A stretch of 64,000 bases of DNA, taken from Brevibacterium sp. CS2 (GTDB lineage Bacteria; Actinomycetota; Actinomycetes; Actinomycetales; Brevibacteriaceae). The stretch lies in NCBI RefSeq assembly GCF_005280295.1, contig NZ_CP040020.1, forward strand, positions 2,852,001 through 2,916,000, written 5' to 3'. The notes beneath the pieces are model-generated. The model was not told the origin of the DNA and did no database searches. It worked only from the letters and a program-made list of their open reading frames with translations. Shown one piece after another: positions 1 through 7,380 of the stretch. A program made the position numbers and the translations under genes. Position 1 is the first letter of the stretch. Each line of letters starts with the position of its first letter.

Positions 1-1
1 G

Positions 2-793
2 GAGACGCTGCGGATCCTCGCGGTGCTCACCGCCGGGGTCGTCGTCGCCGGAGTGTTCCTCGCCCTCACCGGTCTGCTCACCGCCGCTGCCGAGGTGACG
101 GGCGCCGGCCCGGCAGCGGGCGCCTCGGGCACGGGACCGGTGACTGCCGGGGTGTGGCCGGCGATCGTCATGACCGCCCTGTCCGGTGTCGTGATGATGC
201 TCGCCGGTGCGGTCACCGCCGGGATCGCCGTCGTCACCAAGTGGCTGTTCGTCGGGCGGGTCAGCGCCGGGGAGCACCCGCTGTGGTCGTCGTTCATCTG
301 GCGCAACGAGGTCGCCGACTGCTTCGTCGAGCTCGTCGCCGCCCCGTGGTTCGCGCGCTCGGCCGTCGGCACGCCGGCGCTCGTGTGGTACCTGCGGGCG
401 CTCGGGGCGCGGATCGGACACGGCGTGTGGTGCGAGACCTACTGGCTGCCCGAGGCCGACCTCGTCGACCTCGCTGACAATTCGACGGTCAACCGCGGCT
501 GCGTCGTGCAGACCCATCTGTTCCACGACCGGGTGATGGCACTCGATACCGTGGAGCTCGAGGCCGGAGCGACGCTGGGACCCAACAGCGTGATCCTGCC
601 GGCGGCGACCCTCGGGCGGTCGTCGACGGTCGGCCCGACCTCGCTCGTCATGCGCGGAGAGTTCGTCCCCGCCGACGCCTACTTCACGGGCAACCCGGTG
701 GTGCCGTGGGTCGATGCGCCCGCGCTGCCGGAGTCCTCGTTCGCCGCCGAGGCGCCCGCCCCGGCCACCACCGCTGAAGGGAGTCCGACGTGA
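2..793 (+). CDS. Pls/PosA-type non-ribosomal peptide synthetase, C-terminal part (5' end outside window)
   Basis: The frame is open from base 2, so only the last 263 codons are present. Hydrophobic stretches at the start look like the final membrane helices. A GEHPLWSSFIWRNE segment and a left-handed beta-helix acyltransferase-like stretch follow (GARIGHGVWCETYWLPEADL, then STVNRGCVVQTHLFHDRV, then regular GATLGPNSVILP-type turns). This is the characteristic C-terminus of the Pls/PosA family: single-module membrane synthetases (adenylation, carrier, membrane, hexapeptide-repeat) that include poly-amino-acid synthetases. The substrate cannot be told, because the adenylation domain lies outside the window. 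The stop overlaps the GTG of the M1 peptidase (GTGA), so the two are probably coupled. The family call is firm; the product is unknown. Confidence 0.85.
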   Translation, partial: ETLRILAVLTAGVVVAGVFLALTGLLTAAAEVTGAGPAAGASGTGPVTAGVWPAIVMTALSGVVMMLAGAVTAGIAVVTKWLFVGRVSAGEHPLWSSFIWRNEVADCFVELVAAPWFARSAVGTPALVWYLRALGARIGHGVWCETYWLPEADLVDLADNSTVNRGCVVQTHLFHDRVMALDTVELEAGATLGPNSVILPAATLGRSSTVGPTSLVMRGEFVPADAYFTGNPVVPWVDAPALPESSFAAEAPAPATTAEGSPT

Positions 794-2106
794 CGGTGCT
801 CGACCGCTGCACCCCGCACTCGGGGACGGCCGCGGTGCGGATCGTGCACTACGATCTGCACCTCGACTACAAGATCCTGCCCAACCGGCTCGCCGGGCAG
901 GCGACCCTGCGCGGCTCGATGCTCGCAGATGCCCGGACGATCGAGCTCGACCTCGTCGGCCTCGCGGCCGGTCGGGTGCTCGTCAACGGCCGTCGGCACC
1001 GCTACAAGCAGACGCGGAACAAGCTCGTCATCCGAGCGCAGGAGAAGTTCCTCGCCGACGAGGAGCTCGAGCTCGAGATCCAGTACTCCGGCACCCCCGG
1101 CCCGGCGATGGGCACATGGGGCGACGTCGGCTGGGAGGAGCTCACCGACGGCGTGCTCGTGGCCGGCCAGCCCACGGGCGCGGCGACGTGGTTCCCCTGC
1201 AACGACCACCCGAGCAGCAAGGCGACGTTCCGGGTGACGATCCTCGTCGACTCGGAGTACACGGCGGTCTCCAACGGCGAGCTCGTCGACACCCGCCGGC
1301 GGGCCGGGCGCACCGCATGGACCTGGGAGTCCGCCGAACCGCTCGCCACCTACCTCGCGACGATGCAGATCGGTCAGTACCGCCGCGGGAGCGTCGACAG
1401 CGGCTCGCACGTGCCCTCGCGGGTGCCGATGGCGCTCGCGTGCAGTGCGGGCCTGTGGCAGCAGGCGCAGCGGATCCTCGCCAAGCAGCACGCGATGATG
1501 ACGGTGTTCGAGCGCCGGTTCGGCGAGTACCCGTTCGGGCACTACGGGATCGTCGTCACCGACGACGTGCTCGAGATCCCGCTCGAATCGCAGCCCCTGT
1601 CGATCCTCGGGCGCAACCACCTGGCGCAGACGTGGAACGCCGAACGGCTCATCGCCCACGAGATGGCTCACCAGTGGTTCGGGAACTCGGTGACGCCGAA
1701 GTCCTGGTCCGACATCTGGCTCAACGAGGGCTTCGCCTGCTACGCGGAGTGGATCTGGTCCGAGGAGTCGGGCCAGAAGTCAGCCCAGCAGCGCGCCCGC
1801 GAGCAGCACGTGCGGCTGGCGGACCTGCCGCAGAACCTCGTGCTCGCCGACCCGGGAGCCGCCGACATGTTCGACGACCGGGTGTACAAGCGCGGGGCGC
1901 TCACGCTGCACACGCTGCGCCTCCACATCGGGGACGAAGACTTCTTCCGGATCCTCCACCGCTGGACCGGGCAGTACCGGGGCGCGAACGTCACCACCGA
2001 GGCGTTCCTCGCGCTTGCGGAACAGGTGTGCGGCCGCCCGGTCGAGCCGCTCATCCACGACTGGCTCTACGCTAAGCCGCTCCCACCGCTCCCCGTGCAG
2101 TGGTGA
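790..2106 (+). CDS. M1 family metallopeptidase (aminopeptidase N-like)
   Basis: This 438-residue protein carries the gluzincin zinc site HEMAH (His290, Glu291, His294) with the third ligand Glu313 in LNEGFA, 18 residues after the second His. In place of the usual GAMEN exopeptidase motif it has LESQPLS (about 265-271). It is short compared with full aminopeptidase N (about 850 residues) and corresponds to the N-terminal beta domain plus the thermolysin-like domain. There is no signal peptide. It starts at a GTG overlapping the stop of the peptide synthetase by 4 bases, which suggests a shared transcript. Whether it processes the synthetase product or is a general peptidase is unknown. Confidence 0.9.
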   Translation: MTVLDRCTPHSGTAAVRIVHYDLHLDYKILPNRLAGQATLRGSMLADARTIELDLVGLAAGRVLVNGRRHRYKQTRNKLVIRAQEKFLADEELELEIQYSGTPGPAMGTWGDVGWEELTDGVLVAGQPTGAATWFPCNDHPSSKATFRVTILVDSEYTAVSNGELVDTRRRAGRTAWTWESAEPLATYLATMQIGQYRRGSVDSGSHVPSRVPMALACSAGLWQQAQRILAKQHAMMTVFERRFGEYPFGHYGIVVTDDVLEIPLESQPLSILGRNHLAQTWNAERLIAHEMAHQWFGNSVTPKSWSDIWLNEGFACYAEWIWSEESGQKSAQQRAREQHVRLADLPQNLVLADPGAADMFDDRVYKRGALTLHTLRLHIGDEDFFRILHRWTGQYRGANVTTEAFLALAEQVCGRPVEPLIHDWLYAKPLPPLPVQW

Positions 2107-2126
2107 GCGTGAACGGTGCCTGCCGG

Positions 2127-2158
2127 GACGTCCCCGCTGTGACGTCCCCACGGGGACG
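2127..2158 (+). repeat. Dispersed intergenic repeat, copy 1
   Basis: This 32-bp segment is 31/32 identical to 7171-7202, and its first 21 bases recur exactly in reverse complement at 5826-5846. It holds an internal dyad, GTCCCC-AC-GGGGAC, that could form a hairpin. All three copies lie between genes. This one follows the M1 peptidase stop and runs into the direct repeat bounding the SIR2 insert. Confidence 0.7.
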
Positions 2159-2192
2159 CGTCGTGCAGCGGTGAGGCGGTGCGACCGCTACC
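2136..2192 (+). repeat. Direct repeat, left copy, bounding the SIR2 insert
   Basis: 2136-2192 matches 3967-4022. The 36 bases 2152-2187 are identical to 3982-4017, followed by one mismatch (2188 C versus 4018 T) and four more matches. The left part has two mismatches and a 1-base gap. The SIR2 gene ends inside this copy: its TAG stop is 2188-2190 on the minus strand. The copies are 1830 bp apart. The pair could be the footprint of an integrated element or of recombination between dispersed repeats. Confidence 0.8.
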
Positions 2193-3540
2193 GGAGCAAG
2201 GATGGCATCGCTGTCGTTTTCAGGAGAATTGATCGTTGATCGCCGGCATTCGAATTGCAGATCCCGGCAGTCGCGACAAGCGCCGACTTACCGTCCGGAA
2301 ACTCAACTCGCAGATGCTCAAAGTTCGGAAATCTTGACAAGAGGTTCGCTACGGTAATGCAATCACGCGCATTGCCCTCGATACTTTGATTCTGAGGAAC
2401 AAGCTTTAGCAGCACCTCGCTCAGATTTCCATTAGGCACTCCATCTACAACGACGTATTCCGGATACGTCCAACGACCCACGACCAATGAGTGGTCCAAC
2501 GATTCATCGGTAGAGGCTTTTGCTAGATCATCCGGCGTCAATCGAATCTCTGATTCCAGAGCATTGACATATTCCTCACAGGACCTGTAGGAGACTATTC
2601 GATCCTCCGAAACCCCCAGTTCTTGCACAGCAAATTTAGGGCCGTCGATATCCGGATTCACAATTGTCACTATGGAACCAGTATTTGACAGTCGCTCTTC
2701 AAACATTCCAGATGAAACCAGGTCCGTCGCCGGAATGCTGTAGCCGACCAGCGCCACATTAGCCGCCGAACCAATGGCATCCGACGCGTCCTTCCACAAC
2801 TGACGAGTTAGAGGATTCCGGTAGTAGGAAGACTTTGCAGCGGCCGGAGGTACTATAAATGGCTCACGTCCAGGTAGAAGCTGATTCCGATCCACCACAC
2901 GTGGCACTCCCGGAGCGCCGAATCGTCCATTATCATTCCACCGCCGAATAGTAGTCCCCGTTAGATCTCCGGGCACCCAATAGTTATCAATCGACCCATG
3001 CAACTTGATCAATCGAAACGTCTTAGCTGCCGGCAACCCGAATACCAGACCTCGATTCGGCGTTTCAGGCGGAAGAGGCATGTTCTTCAACGCATCCTCG
3101 GCTTGAGCTTCGTGCTCGAGATCGTCGTAGAGTCGGCAATACTTAAGCACCAACTCCGGAATCACGTCGTAGTTGAAGGTAACGACATTCGCCTGTCGAA
3201 AATGCAAAATTCCGATGAGACGCTGCAGCCACCACGATGGTTGCCCCTTGAGCACTTCATCCTGACATTCACGAATCACTTCTCTAATCGCGGATGTGAC
3301 AAGTGAGAACATCTCTCGATTGCGAAGATTCTCCGATTCCGACAGATCCGGCTGTTGCTCTGCCAAGCGCGACAACCAAGATTCGAAACGGCGTCCTCTG
3401 AACGGTCTTACCGCGTCCTCGGATCGACCAGATTCGCGGATCCTGCGCATCACCCGAACCCCAAGGTCATCGGTCGCTGGAAACACGCCATCCGATGCAG
3501 CGATAGAGAAACCAGCGCCTAGAACCACAGTCAAACTCAT
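2188..3540 (-). CDS. SIR2-like domain protein, probable anti-phage defence or NADase type
   Basis: A 450-residue protein starts at the ATG at 3540, which puts the Rossmann signature LGAGFS within the first dozen residues. Other SIR2-type marks are ATDDL, the TFNYD motif, the HGS segment in IKLHGSIDNYW (candidate catalytic His) and ALVGYSIPATD. The C-terminal ~180 residues resemble nothing I recognise. There are no Cys4 zinc fingers, unlike the deacylase sirtuin at 58885-59613. SIR2 domains of this kind act as NAD-consuming effectors in defence systems such as Thoeris and DSR, but no partner of those systems is visible here. Base composition is unlike its neighbours: 2341-2400 has 30 G/C in 60, against about two thirds in flanking genes. 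It lies between direct repeats, which suggests transfer. The SIR2-fold assignment is good; the defence role is inference. Confidence 0.8.
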   Translation of the reverse strand: MSLTVVLGAGFSIAASDGVFPATDDLGVRVMRRIRESGRSEDAVRPFRGRRFESWLSRLAEQQPDLSESENLRNREMFSLVTSAIREVIRECQDEVLKGQPSWWLQRLIGILHFRQANVVTFNYDVIPELVLKYCRLYDDLEHEAQAEDALKNMPLPPETPNRGLVFGLPAAKTFRLIKLHGSIDNYWVPGDLTGTTIRRWNDNGRFGAPGVPRVVDRNQLLPGREPFIVPPAAAKSSYYRNPLTRQLWKDASDAIGSAANVALVGYSIPATDLVSSGMFEERLSNTGSIVTIVNPDIDGPKFAVQELGVSEDRIVSYRSCEEYVNALESEIRLTPDDLAKASTDESLDHSLVVGRWTYPEYVVVDGVPNGNLSEVLLKLVPQNQSIEGNARDCITVANLLSRFPNFEHLRVEFPDGKSALVATAGICNSNAGDQRSILLKTTAMPSLLR

Positions 3541-3550
3541 AAGTCCAACG

Positions 3551-3578
3551 ATACTAGAGATCGGCAAGCGTCACTCAA
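3551..3578 (-). promoter_or_regulatory. Likely sigma70-type promoter of the SIR2 gene, near-leaderless
   Basis: On the minus strand TTGAGT (3573-3578) is followed after 16 bases by TAGTAT (3551-3556). Only 10 bases separate the -10 from the ATG at 3540. No Shine-Dalgarno sequence is visible before that ATG, so the mRNA would start at or within a few bases of the start codon. Confidence 0.5.
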
Positions 3579-3966
3579 CGGACGCTTAGATTCGAGGCAG
3601 TTGACGGACACATGTAATAAGCCTCGGACCGGTGCTATGGGCAGAACTAGGGCTTCGGTTAGGGCGTTATCAGAATTGCGAACCTGCAAATACCTGGCCC
3701 CGCTTCAAACAGGTACAGTTTCCAATCCAGTGAGGCTGCTCCCGATCGCCGTTGGCTCGCCAACCGCCCTGGCACGTCTCGTACAGCTCCCGTCTTACGC
3801 ACCACTATGCACCCAATGCAACTCAGCAAGAAGACGCTCACCCAGATGGTAAGAGTCATCGCAATAAGATATCGCGTCGAAAGTGAAGCTGGTGCTGTCA
3901 ACGACCGATCGAAGTTTCCAGCGCAAGGAACCGAGAGCAGCTTCTGCGAACGCGCAACCGCCACCT
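3568..3966. other. AT-richer non-coding part of the SIR2 insert
   Basis: About 400 bases lie between the SIR2 gene and the right direct repeat. Apart from the SIR2 promoter and a doubtful small membrane ORF (3659-3859), I see no gene, tRNA, integrase or transposase remnant. Composition is intermediate and there is no obvious hairpin. It may be degraded cargo from the event that brought in the SIR2 gene. Confidence 0.5.
3659..3859 (-). CDS. Doubtful small membrane protein upstream of the SIR2 gene
   Basis: An ATG at 3859 opens 66 codons. The N-terminus is one convincing membrane helix (MTLTIWVSVFLLSCIGCIVV) followed by basic residues and an unremarkable tail. It is on the same strand as the SIR2 gene and ends about 120 bases before it. 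Against it: there is no Shine-Dalgarno sequence, no clear promoter and no family I recognise, and the same frame is open far upstream into the antisense of the next gene. It is listed because single-helix small proteins often accompany defence effectors. Confidence 0.2.
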   Translation of the reverse strand: MTLTIWVSVFLLSCIGCIVVRKTGAVRDVPGRLASQRRSGAASLDWKLYLFEAGPGICRFAILITP

Positions 3967-4022
3967 GCTGTGCCGTCCCCGGGGGACGCGTCGTGCAGCG
4001 GTGAGGCGGTGCGACCGTTACC
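3967..4022 (+). repeat. Direct repeat, right copy, bounding the SIR2 insert
   Basis: This is the right-hand partner of 2136-2192, with 36 identical bases at 3982-4017. It ends 8 bases before the ATG of the SnoaL-like gene. Its last bases help form a TACCAT hexamer (4019-4024), a possible -10 box for a leaderless transcript of that gene. The left copy reads TACCGG instead, so only the right copy keeps the promoter-like end. Confidence 0.8.
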
Positions 4023-4030
4023 ATGAGAGC

Positions 4031-4423
4031 ATGACCGACCCGACTCACTTTGACCCCCTCGCGCTCGAATCCCTGCTCGCCCTCGAGCACCGCGGGTGGG
4101 ACGCCCTGTCCAGCCACCGGGGCGGCGCGTTCTACGGCGCTCTCATGACGCCGGAGGCGGTCATGGTCCTCGTCAACGGGATGGTGCTCGACCGTGAGAC
4201 GATCGTCGCCGGTCTCGACGACTCCCCCGCCTGGGACTCCTACACCCTCACCGACGCCCGCGTGGTGCCGACCGGTGAGGACTCCGCGGCACTCGTGTAC
4301 CGGGCGAGCGCACGGCGCGCCGCGGACCCTGCCCCGTTCGAGGCCCTCATGGCGAGCCACTACCGGCTGGTCGACGACGAGGTGCGACTCACCTTCTACC
4401 AGCAGACGACGATCACGCACTGA
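4031..4423 (+). CDS. SnoaL-like / nuclear transport factor 2 fold protein
   Basis: This 130-residue protein has the length and pattern of the SnoaL/DUF4440 group: a helical start ([17 protein letters not shown]), a turn with a [20 protein letters not shown] segment, and C-terminal strands ending in LTFYQQTT. These cone-shaped folds serve as small enzymes or ligand-binding domains, so no specific reaction can be assigned. The start at 4031 is chosen over the in-frame GTG at 4001 because the latter lies inside the direct repeat. A TACCAT box 6 bases before the ATG suggests a leaderless mRNA. It is probably transcribed apart from the SIR2 insert. Confidence 0.75.
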   Translation: MTDPTHFDPLALESLLALEHRGWDALSSHRGGAFYGALMTPEAVMVLVNGMVLDRETIVAGLDDSPAWDSYTLTDARVVPTGEDSAALVYRASARRAADPAPFEALMASHYRLVDDEVRLTFYQQTTITH

Positions 4424-4533
4424 GCGCTGCACTCGGCGGAGTGGATTCGGCCCGCGGGCAGTGCGATGCTGAAGACTCCGTCCGAGCACGCGAGCCGCGC
4501 GGCTCGGTTCCGATGAACGAGGTGGCAGTTCGA

Positions 4534-5757
4534 ATGATGGATCCGTCGCGCGCGCAGCAGGTCGCCAACCCGCTCGAGGAGCTCGGGCTCGATGAGCTCC
4601 GGCAGCGGACGAGCATGAAGTGGCGCGCTCACCCCGCTGACGTGCTGCCGCTGTGGGTCGCGGAGATGGATGTCCGACTCGCCCCGCCCATCGCCGAGGC
4701 CCTCCACCGCACCATCGATGCCGGGGACACCGGGTATCCCGTCGGCACCGCGTACGCCGAGGCGTTCTCCGCGTTCGCAGCGGAGAACTGGGCGTGGAAC
4801 GACCTGGCCGTGGAGCGGACCGCGATCGTCCCCGACGTCATGATGGGAGTCGTCGAGGTGCTCCGGCTGGTGACGGAGCTCGGTGACGCCGTCGTCGTCA
4901 ACTCCCCCGTCTACGCGCCGTTCTACGCCTTCGTCACCCATGACGGCCGGCAGATCGTCGAGGCGCCCCTCGGTGCGGACGGCCGGGTGGACCTCGGCGT
5001 CCTCGAGGACACGTTCCGCCGGATCAGGCAGGGCGGGCGTGGGGCCGCCTACCTGCTCTGCAACCCGCACAACCCCACCGGAACGGTGCACACCCCGGAG
5101 GAGCTCGCGCGGATCGCGGAGCTCGCCCGCACCCACGGGGTCCGGGTGGTCGCCGATGAGATCCACGCCCCGCTCGTCCTGCCCGGGGCCCGCTTCACCC
5201 CCTATCTCAGCGTGCCGGGGTCGGAGGACGCCTTCGCGCTGATGTCGGCGTCGAAGGCCTGGAACCTCGCCGGTCTCAAGGCCGCGCTCGCGATCGCCGG
5301 GGAGGAGGCCGCCGCGGATCTCGCCCGCATGCCCGAGGAGGTCAGCCACGGCCCGAGCCACCTCGGCCTCATCGCCCACACCGTCGCGCTCCGGGAGGGA
5401 CAGGAGTGGCTCGGCGCGCTGCTGCGGGGTCTCGACGCGAACCGGACGCTGCTGCGCCGGCTCGTCGCCGAGCACCTGCCCGAGGCCGGCTTCCGCGTGC
5501 CCGAGGGCACCTACCTCGCATGGCTCGACTGCAGCTACCTCGGCGCCGGGGCACCCGCCGCGCGGGACGGACTCGCCGTCGTGTCCGATCTCGCGGGACC
5601 GGCGCAGCTGTTCCTCGACGAGGCCCGGGTGGCGCTGAGCTCCGGTCACGTGTTCGGCACGGGCGGTGCCCAACACGTCCGGCTGAACTTCGCCACCTCA
5701 CCGGCGATCCTCACCGAGGCCGTCGAGCGGATGGGTCGCGTGCGGCCGGTCGGCTGA
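4534..5757 (+). CDS. PLP-dependent aminotransferase, PatB/MalY type (probable C-S beta-lyase)
   Basis: This is a fold-type I class I/II aminotransferase of 407 residues. Visible marks are the early WVAEMD motif typical of PatB/MalY cystathionine beta-lyases, [15 protein letters not shown] (about 177-183), the PLP-binding Asp in VADEIHAPL, and the Schiff-base lysine in [10 protein letters not shown] (Lys241). The family cleaves cystathionine or cysteine conjugates to pyruvate, ammonia and a thiol; some members are plain aminotransferases. The frame is open to a GTG at 4441, but a GAGGTGG Shine-Dalgarno sequence 8 bases before the ATG at 4534 decides the start. A CGAGCCGCGCGGCTCG palindrome (4491-4506) lies in the leader. 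No neighbour in sulfur metabolism is visible. Confidence 0.85.
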   Translation: MMDPSRAQQVANPLEELGLDELRQRTSMKWRAHPADVLPLWVAEMDVRLAPPIAEALHRTIDAGDTGYPVGTAYAEAFSAFAAENWAWNDLAVERTAIVPDVMMGVVEVLRLVTELGDAVVVNSPVYAPFYAFVTHDGRQIVEAPLGADGRVDLGVLEDTFRRIRQGGRGAAYLLCNPHNPTGTVHTPEELARIAELARTHGVRVVADEIHAPLVLPGARFTPYLSVPGSEDAFALMSASKAWNLAGLKAALAIAGEEAAADLARMPEEVSHGPSHLGLIAHTVALREGQEWLGALLRGLDANRTLLRRLVAEHLPEAGFRVPEGTYLAWLDCSYLGAGAPAARDGLAVVSDLAGPAQLFLDEARVALSSGHVFGTGGAQHVRLNFATSPAILTEAVERMGRVRPVG

Positions 5758-5825
5758 GACCGGCCGGCCCACCGTGAGCTGAGGCGTCGCCTCTGTGACG
5801 TCCTGGTCCATTGCCGAACGGCGTC

Positions 5826-5846
5826 GGACGTCACAGCGGGGACGTC
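5826..5846 (-). repeat. Dispersed intergenic repeat, inverted copy
   Basis: This is the exact 21-base reverse complement of 2127-2147. It lies between the 3' ends of the convergent aminotransferase and MerR genes, just past the MerR stop. Nearby 5783-5801 also recalls the repeat, so the space may hold two decayed copies facing each other and act as a terminator. Confidence 0.55.
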
Positions 5847-6232
5847 GGTTCCGCGGGACGAGAGGGGTCCGCCAGTGCATAGGCGGAACAGCTCTCGCAC
5901 CGTGTGATGAAGTTGTGCCGGCACTCTCGGACGTGCTCGAGGAACGCTTCCGCGGCGTCGAGCTCCGCCCGCTGCCTGCGGATCGCCTCGAGACGAGCGG
6001 CGATGACGCCGTCGCGCCCCTGCTCGTCGCGGTGCAGGATGAGGCGGATCTCCTCGAGACCCAGCCCGACGGACCGGCAGGATCGGACGACCTGCAGTCG
6101 GCGCACATGCTCCTCGGTATAGTCGCGATACCCTGCAGGGGTCCGGTCCGGCGTGATGCCGCACGCGTCCTCCCAATGACGCAGGACGTGGGTCGCGACG
6201 CCGAGGCGCCCTGCGGCCTCCCCGATCCTCAT
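5831..6232 (-). CDS. MerR family transcriptional regulator
   Basis: This 133-residue regulator begins with the MerR winged helix (MRIGEAAGRLGVATHVLRHW, then GYRDYTEEHVRRLQVV), followed by a coiled-coil dimerisation helix and a C-terminal CRHNFITRCESC cluster that could sense metal or redox state or simply bind zinc. The start at 6232 has GAGGAG 9 bases upstream; the in-frame GTG at 6259 lacks a site. It is divergent from the alpha/beta hydrolase across a 68-base gap holding a 20-bp palindrome in a promoter with a 19-base spacer, the geometry MerR proteins untwist. It probably controls that hydrolase and perhaps itself. The inducer is unknown. Confidence 0.88.
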   Translation of the reverse strand: MRIGEAAGRLGVATHVLRHWEDACGITPDRTPAGYRDYTEEHVRRLQVVRSCRSVGLGLEEIRLILHRDEQGRDGVIAARLEAIRRQRAELDAAEAFLEHVRECRHNFITRCESCSAYALADPSRPAEPTSPL

Positions 6233-6262
6233 GACACCGTGCTCCTCACGTTCCCGCACCTC

Positions 6263-6293
6263 TTGCCTTCATGTCGACATGAAGGTCTAGCGT
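6263..6293 (+). promoter_or_regulatory. MerR-type promoter and operator of the alpha/beta hydrolase
   Basis: TTGCCT (6263-6268) and TAGCGT (6288-6293) are separated by 19 bases, the overlong spacer typical of MerR-activated promoters. The perfect 20-bp palindrome CCTTCATGTCGACATGAAGG (6266-6285) lies across it. The -10 ends 7 bases before the ATG at 6301, so the transcript should be leaderless. Confidence 0.75.
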
Positions 6294-6300
6294 AGCGCGC

Positions 6301-7152
6301 ATGACCGACCTCCCCGCCCCGCCCGAGCGCATCCCGATCCTCGGCACCGAGATCGCGACCTCCGTGCTCGAGCCCGAGACCGGCAACCCCGCCGGTGACG
6401 TCGTGCTCTGCCACGGGACACCGTGGTCGGCGGAGACCTGGCTGCCGGTGGCCCGAGCGCTCGCACGGTCGTTCCGGGTCTTCCTGTGGGACATGCCGGG
6501 GTACGGGAGGTCGATCCGCGGATCCGATCCGCCGGTCGACCTCGTCCATCAGCGCCACCGTCTCACTGCGCTCATCGATCACTGGGATCTCGATCGACCC
6601 CACGTCGTCGCGCACGACATCGGCGGTGCGGTCGCTCTCGGATCCCATCTGCTCGACGGCGCCGCCTTCGCCTCGCTCTATCTCCTCGATGTCGTCGCAC
6701 TCGACCCGTGGGGCTCGCCGTTCTTCCGACTCGTCTCCGAGCACCACGAGGTGCTCGCCGCACTTCCGGAGAATCTGCACGCCGCCCTCGTCCGGGAGTA
6801 CATCTCCGGCGCCGGCGGCGACACCCTCACCCCCGCGCGAGTCGAGGAGCTCGCCCGACCGTGGTGCTCGCCGCGCGGACAGGTCGCCTTCTACCGGCAG
6901 ATCGCCGCACTCACTCCGGACCACACCGCGCCCATAGTCGCCCGACTCGCTGAGACCCGATGCCCGGTGCACATCGGCTGGGGCGCGGACGATTCCTGGA
7001 TCCCCGTCGCCCAGGCGGCCGAGCTCGCCGGCCGGTTCCCCGGGCAGCCCGGCGTCACGACCTTCCAGGGGACCGGCCACCTCGTGCAGCTCGAGGCGCC
7101 GACCGAACTCGCTCTCGACCTCCGGCGATGGCTCGGGACCCTGCCGAGCTGA
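6301..7152 (+). CDS. Alpha/beta hydrolase, epoxide hydrolase / haloalkane dehalogenase-like
   Basis: This 283-residue alpha/beta-hydrolase has an oxyanion-hole HGTPW near residue 38, a nucleophile elbow AHDIGG with Asp106 in place of Ser, an acidic candidate in WGADDSW and the catalytic His259 in GTGHLVQLE. An Asp nucleophile is the rule in epoxide hydrolases and haloalkane dehalogenases, and HDIGG is common in this clade, so hydrolysis of an epoxide or halide through an alkyl-enzyme ester is the likeliest chemistry. The substrate is not deducible. The gene starts right after a MerR-type promoter with no room for a leader. The 3' side carries a dispersed repeat that may end transcription. Confidence 0.85.
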   Translation: MTDLPAPPERIPILGTEIATSVLEPETGNPAGDVVLCHGTPWSAETWLPVARALARSFRVFLWDMPGYGRSIRGSDPPVDLVHQRHRLTALIDHWDLDRPHVVAHDIGGAVALGSHLLDGAAFASLYLLDVVALDPWGSPFFRLVSEHHEVLAALPENLHAALVREYISGAGGDTLTPARVEELARPWCSPRGQVAFYRQIAALTPDHTAPIVARLAETRCPVHIGWGADDSWIPVAQAAELAGRFPGQPGVTTFQGTGHLVQLEAPTELALDLRRWLGTLPS

Positions 7153-7170
7153 CCGTCCGCCGTGAGCCGA

Positions 7171-7202
7171 GACGTCCCCGCTGAGACGTCCCCACGGGGA
7201 CG
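7171..7202 (+). repeat. Dispersed intergenic repeat, copy 2
   Basis: 31/32 identical to 2127-2158 (GTG versus GAG in the middle). It lies 19 bases after the hydrolase stop and includes the GTCCCC-AC-GGGGAC dyad. The next bases (CGTCGCAGCGGG) also resemble the continuation of copy 1. Confidence 0.7.
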
Positions 7203-7212
7203 TCGCAGCGGG

Positions 7213-7320
7213 CCTCCCCACCCGGACCGGATCGCCGTCCCCGTGCGTTCGCGATGCCGGCGGCTCCGCCGGGCGATGGGCGTCACCCCCGCCGCCTATC
7301 GGCGTGCGTTCGGACACTGA
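7213..7320 (+). pseudogene. C-terminal remnant of an AraC-family regulator
   Basis: In one frame the last 35 codons read like the end of an AraC/XylS helix-turn-helix domain: LRRAMGVTPAAYRRAFGH then stop, matching the family pattern (L-x-R-x-F/M-x-x-x-x-G-V-x-P-x-x-Y-R-x-x-F). Upstream the similarity fades within about 15 codons, and no start or first helix-turn-helix is present. It is a decayed fragment beside a dispersed repeat. Confidence 0.5.
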
Positions 7321-7380
7321 TCGTTCGCACACCGACCGGCCCCGCGCGCCCCCGTGCCGCACGCGCCGGAGGATCTCCGC

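Noticed and set aside
3601..3852. 83-codon plus-strand frame in the SIR2 insert
   Set aside because: No Shine-Dalgarno sequence, no recognisable motif and composition as expected by chance in this AT-richer stretch.
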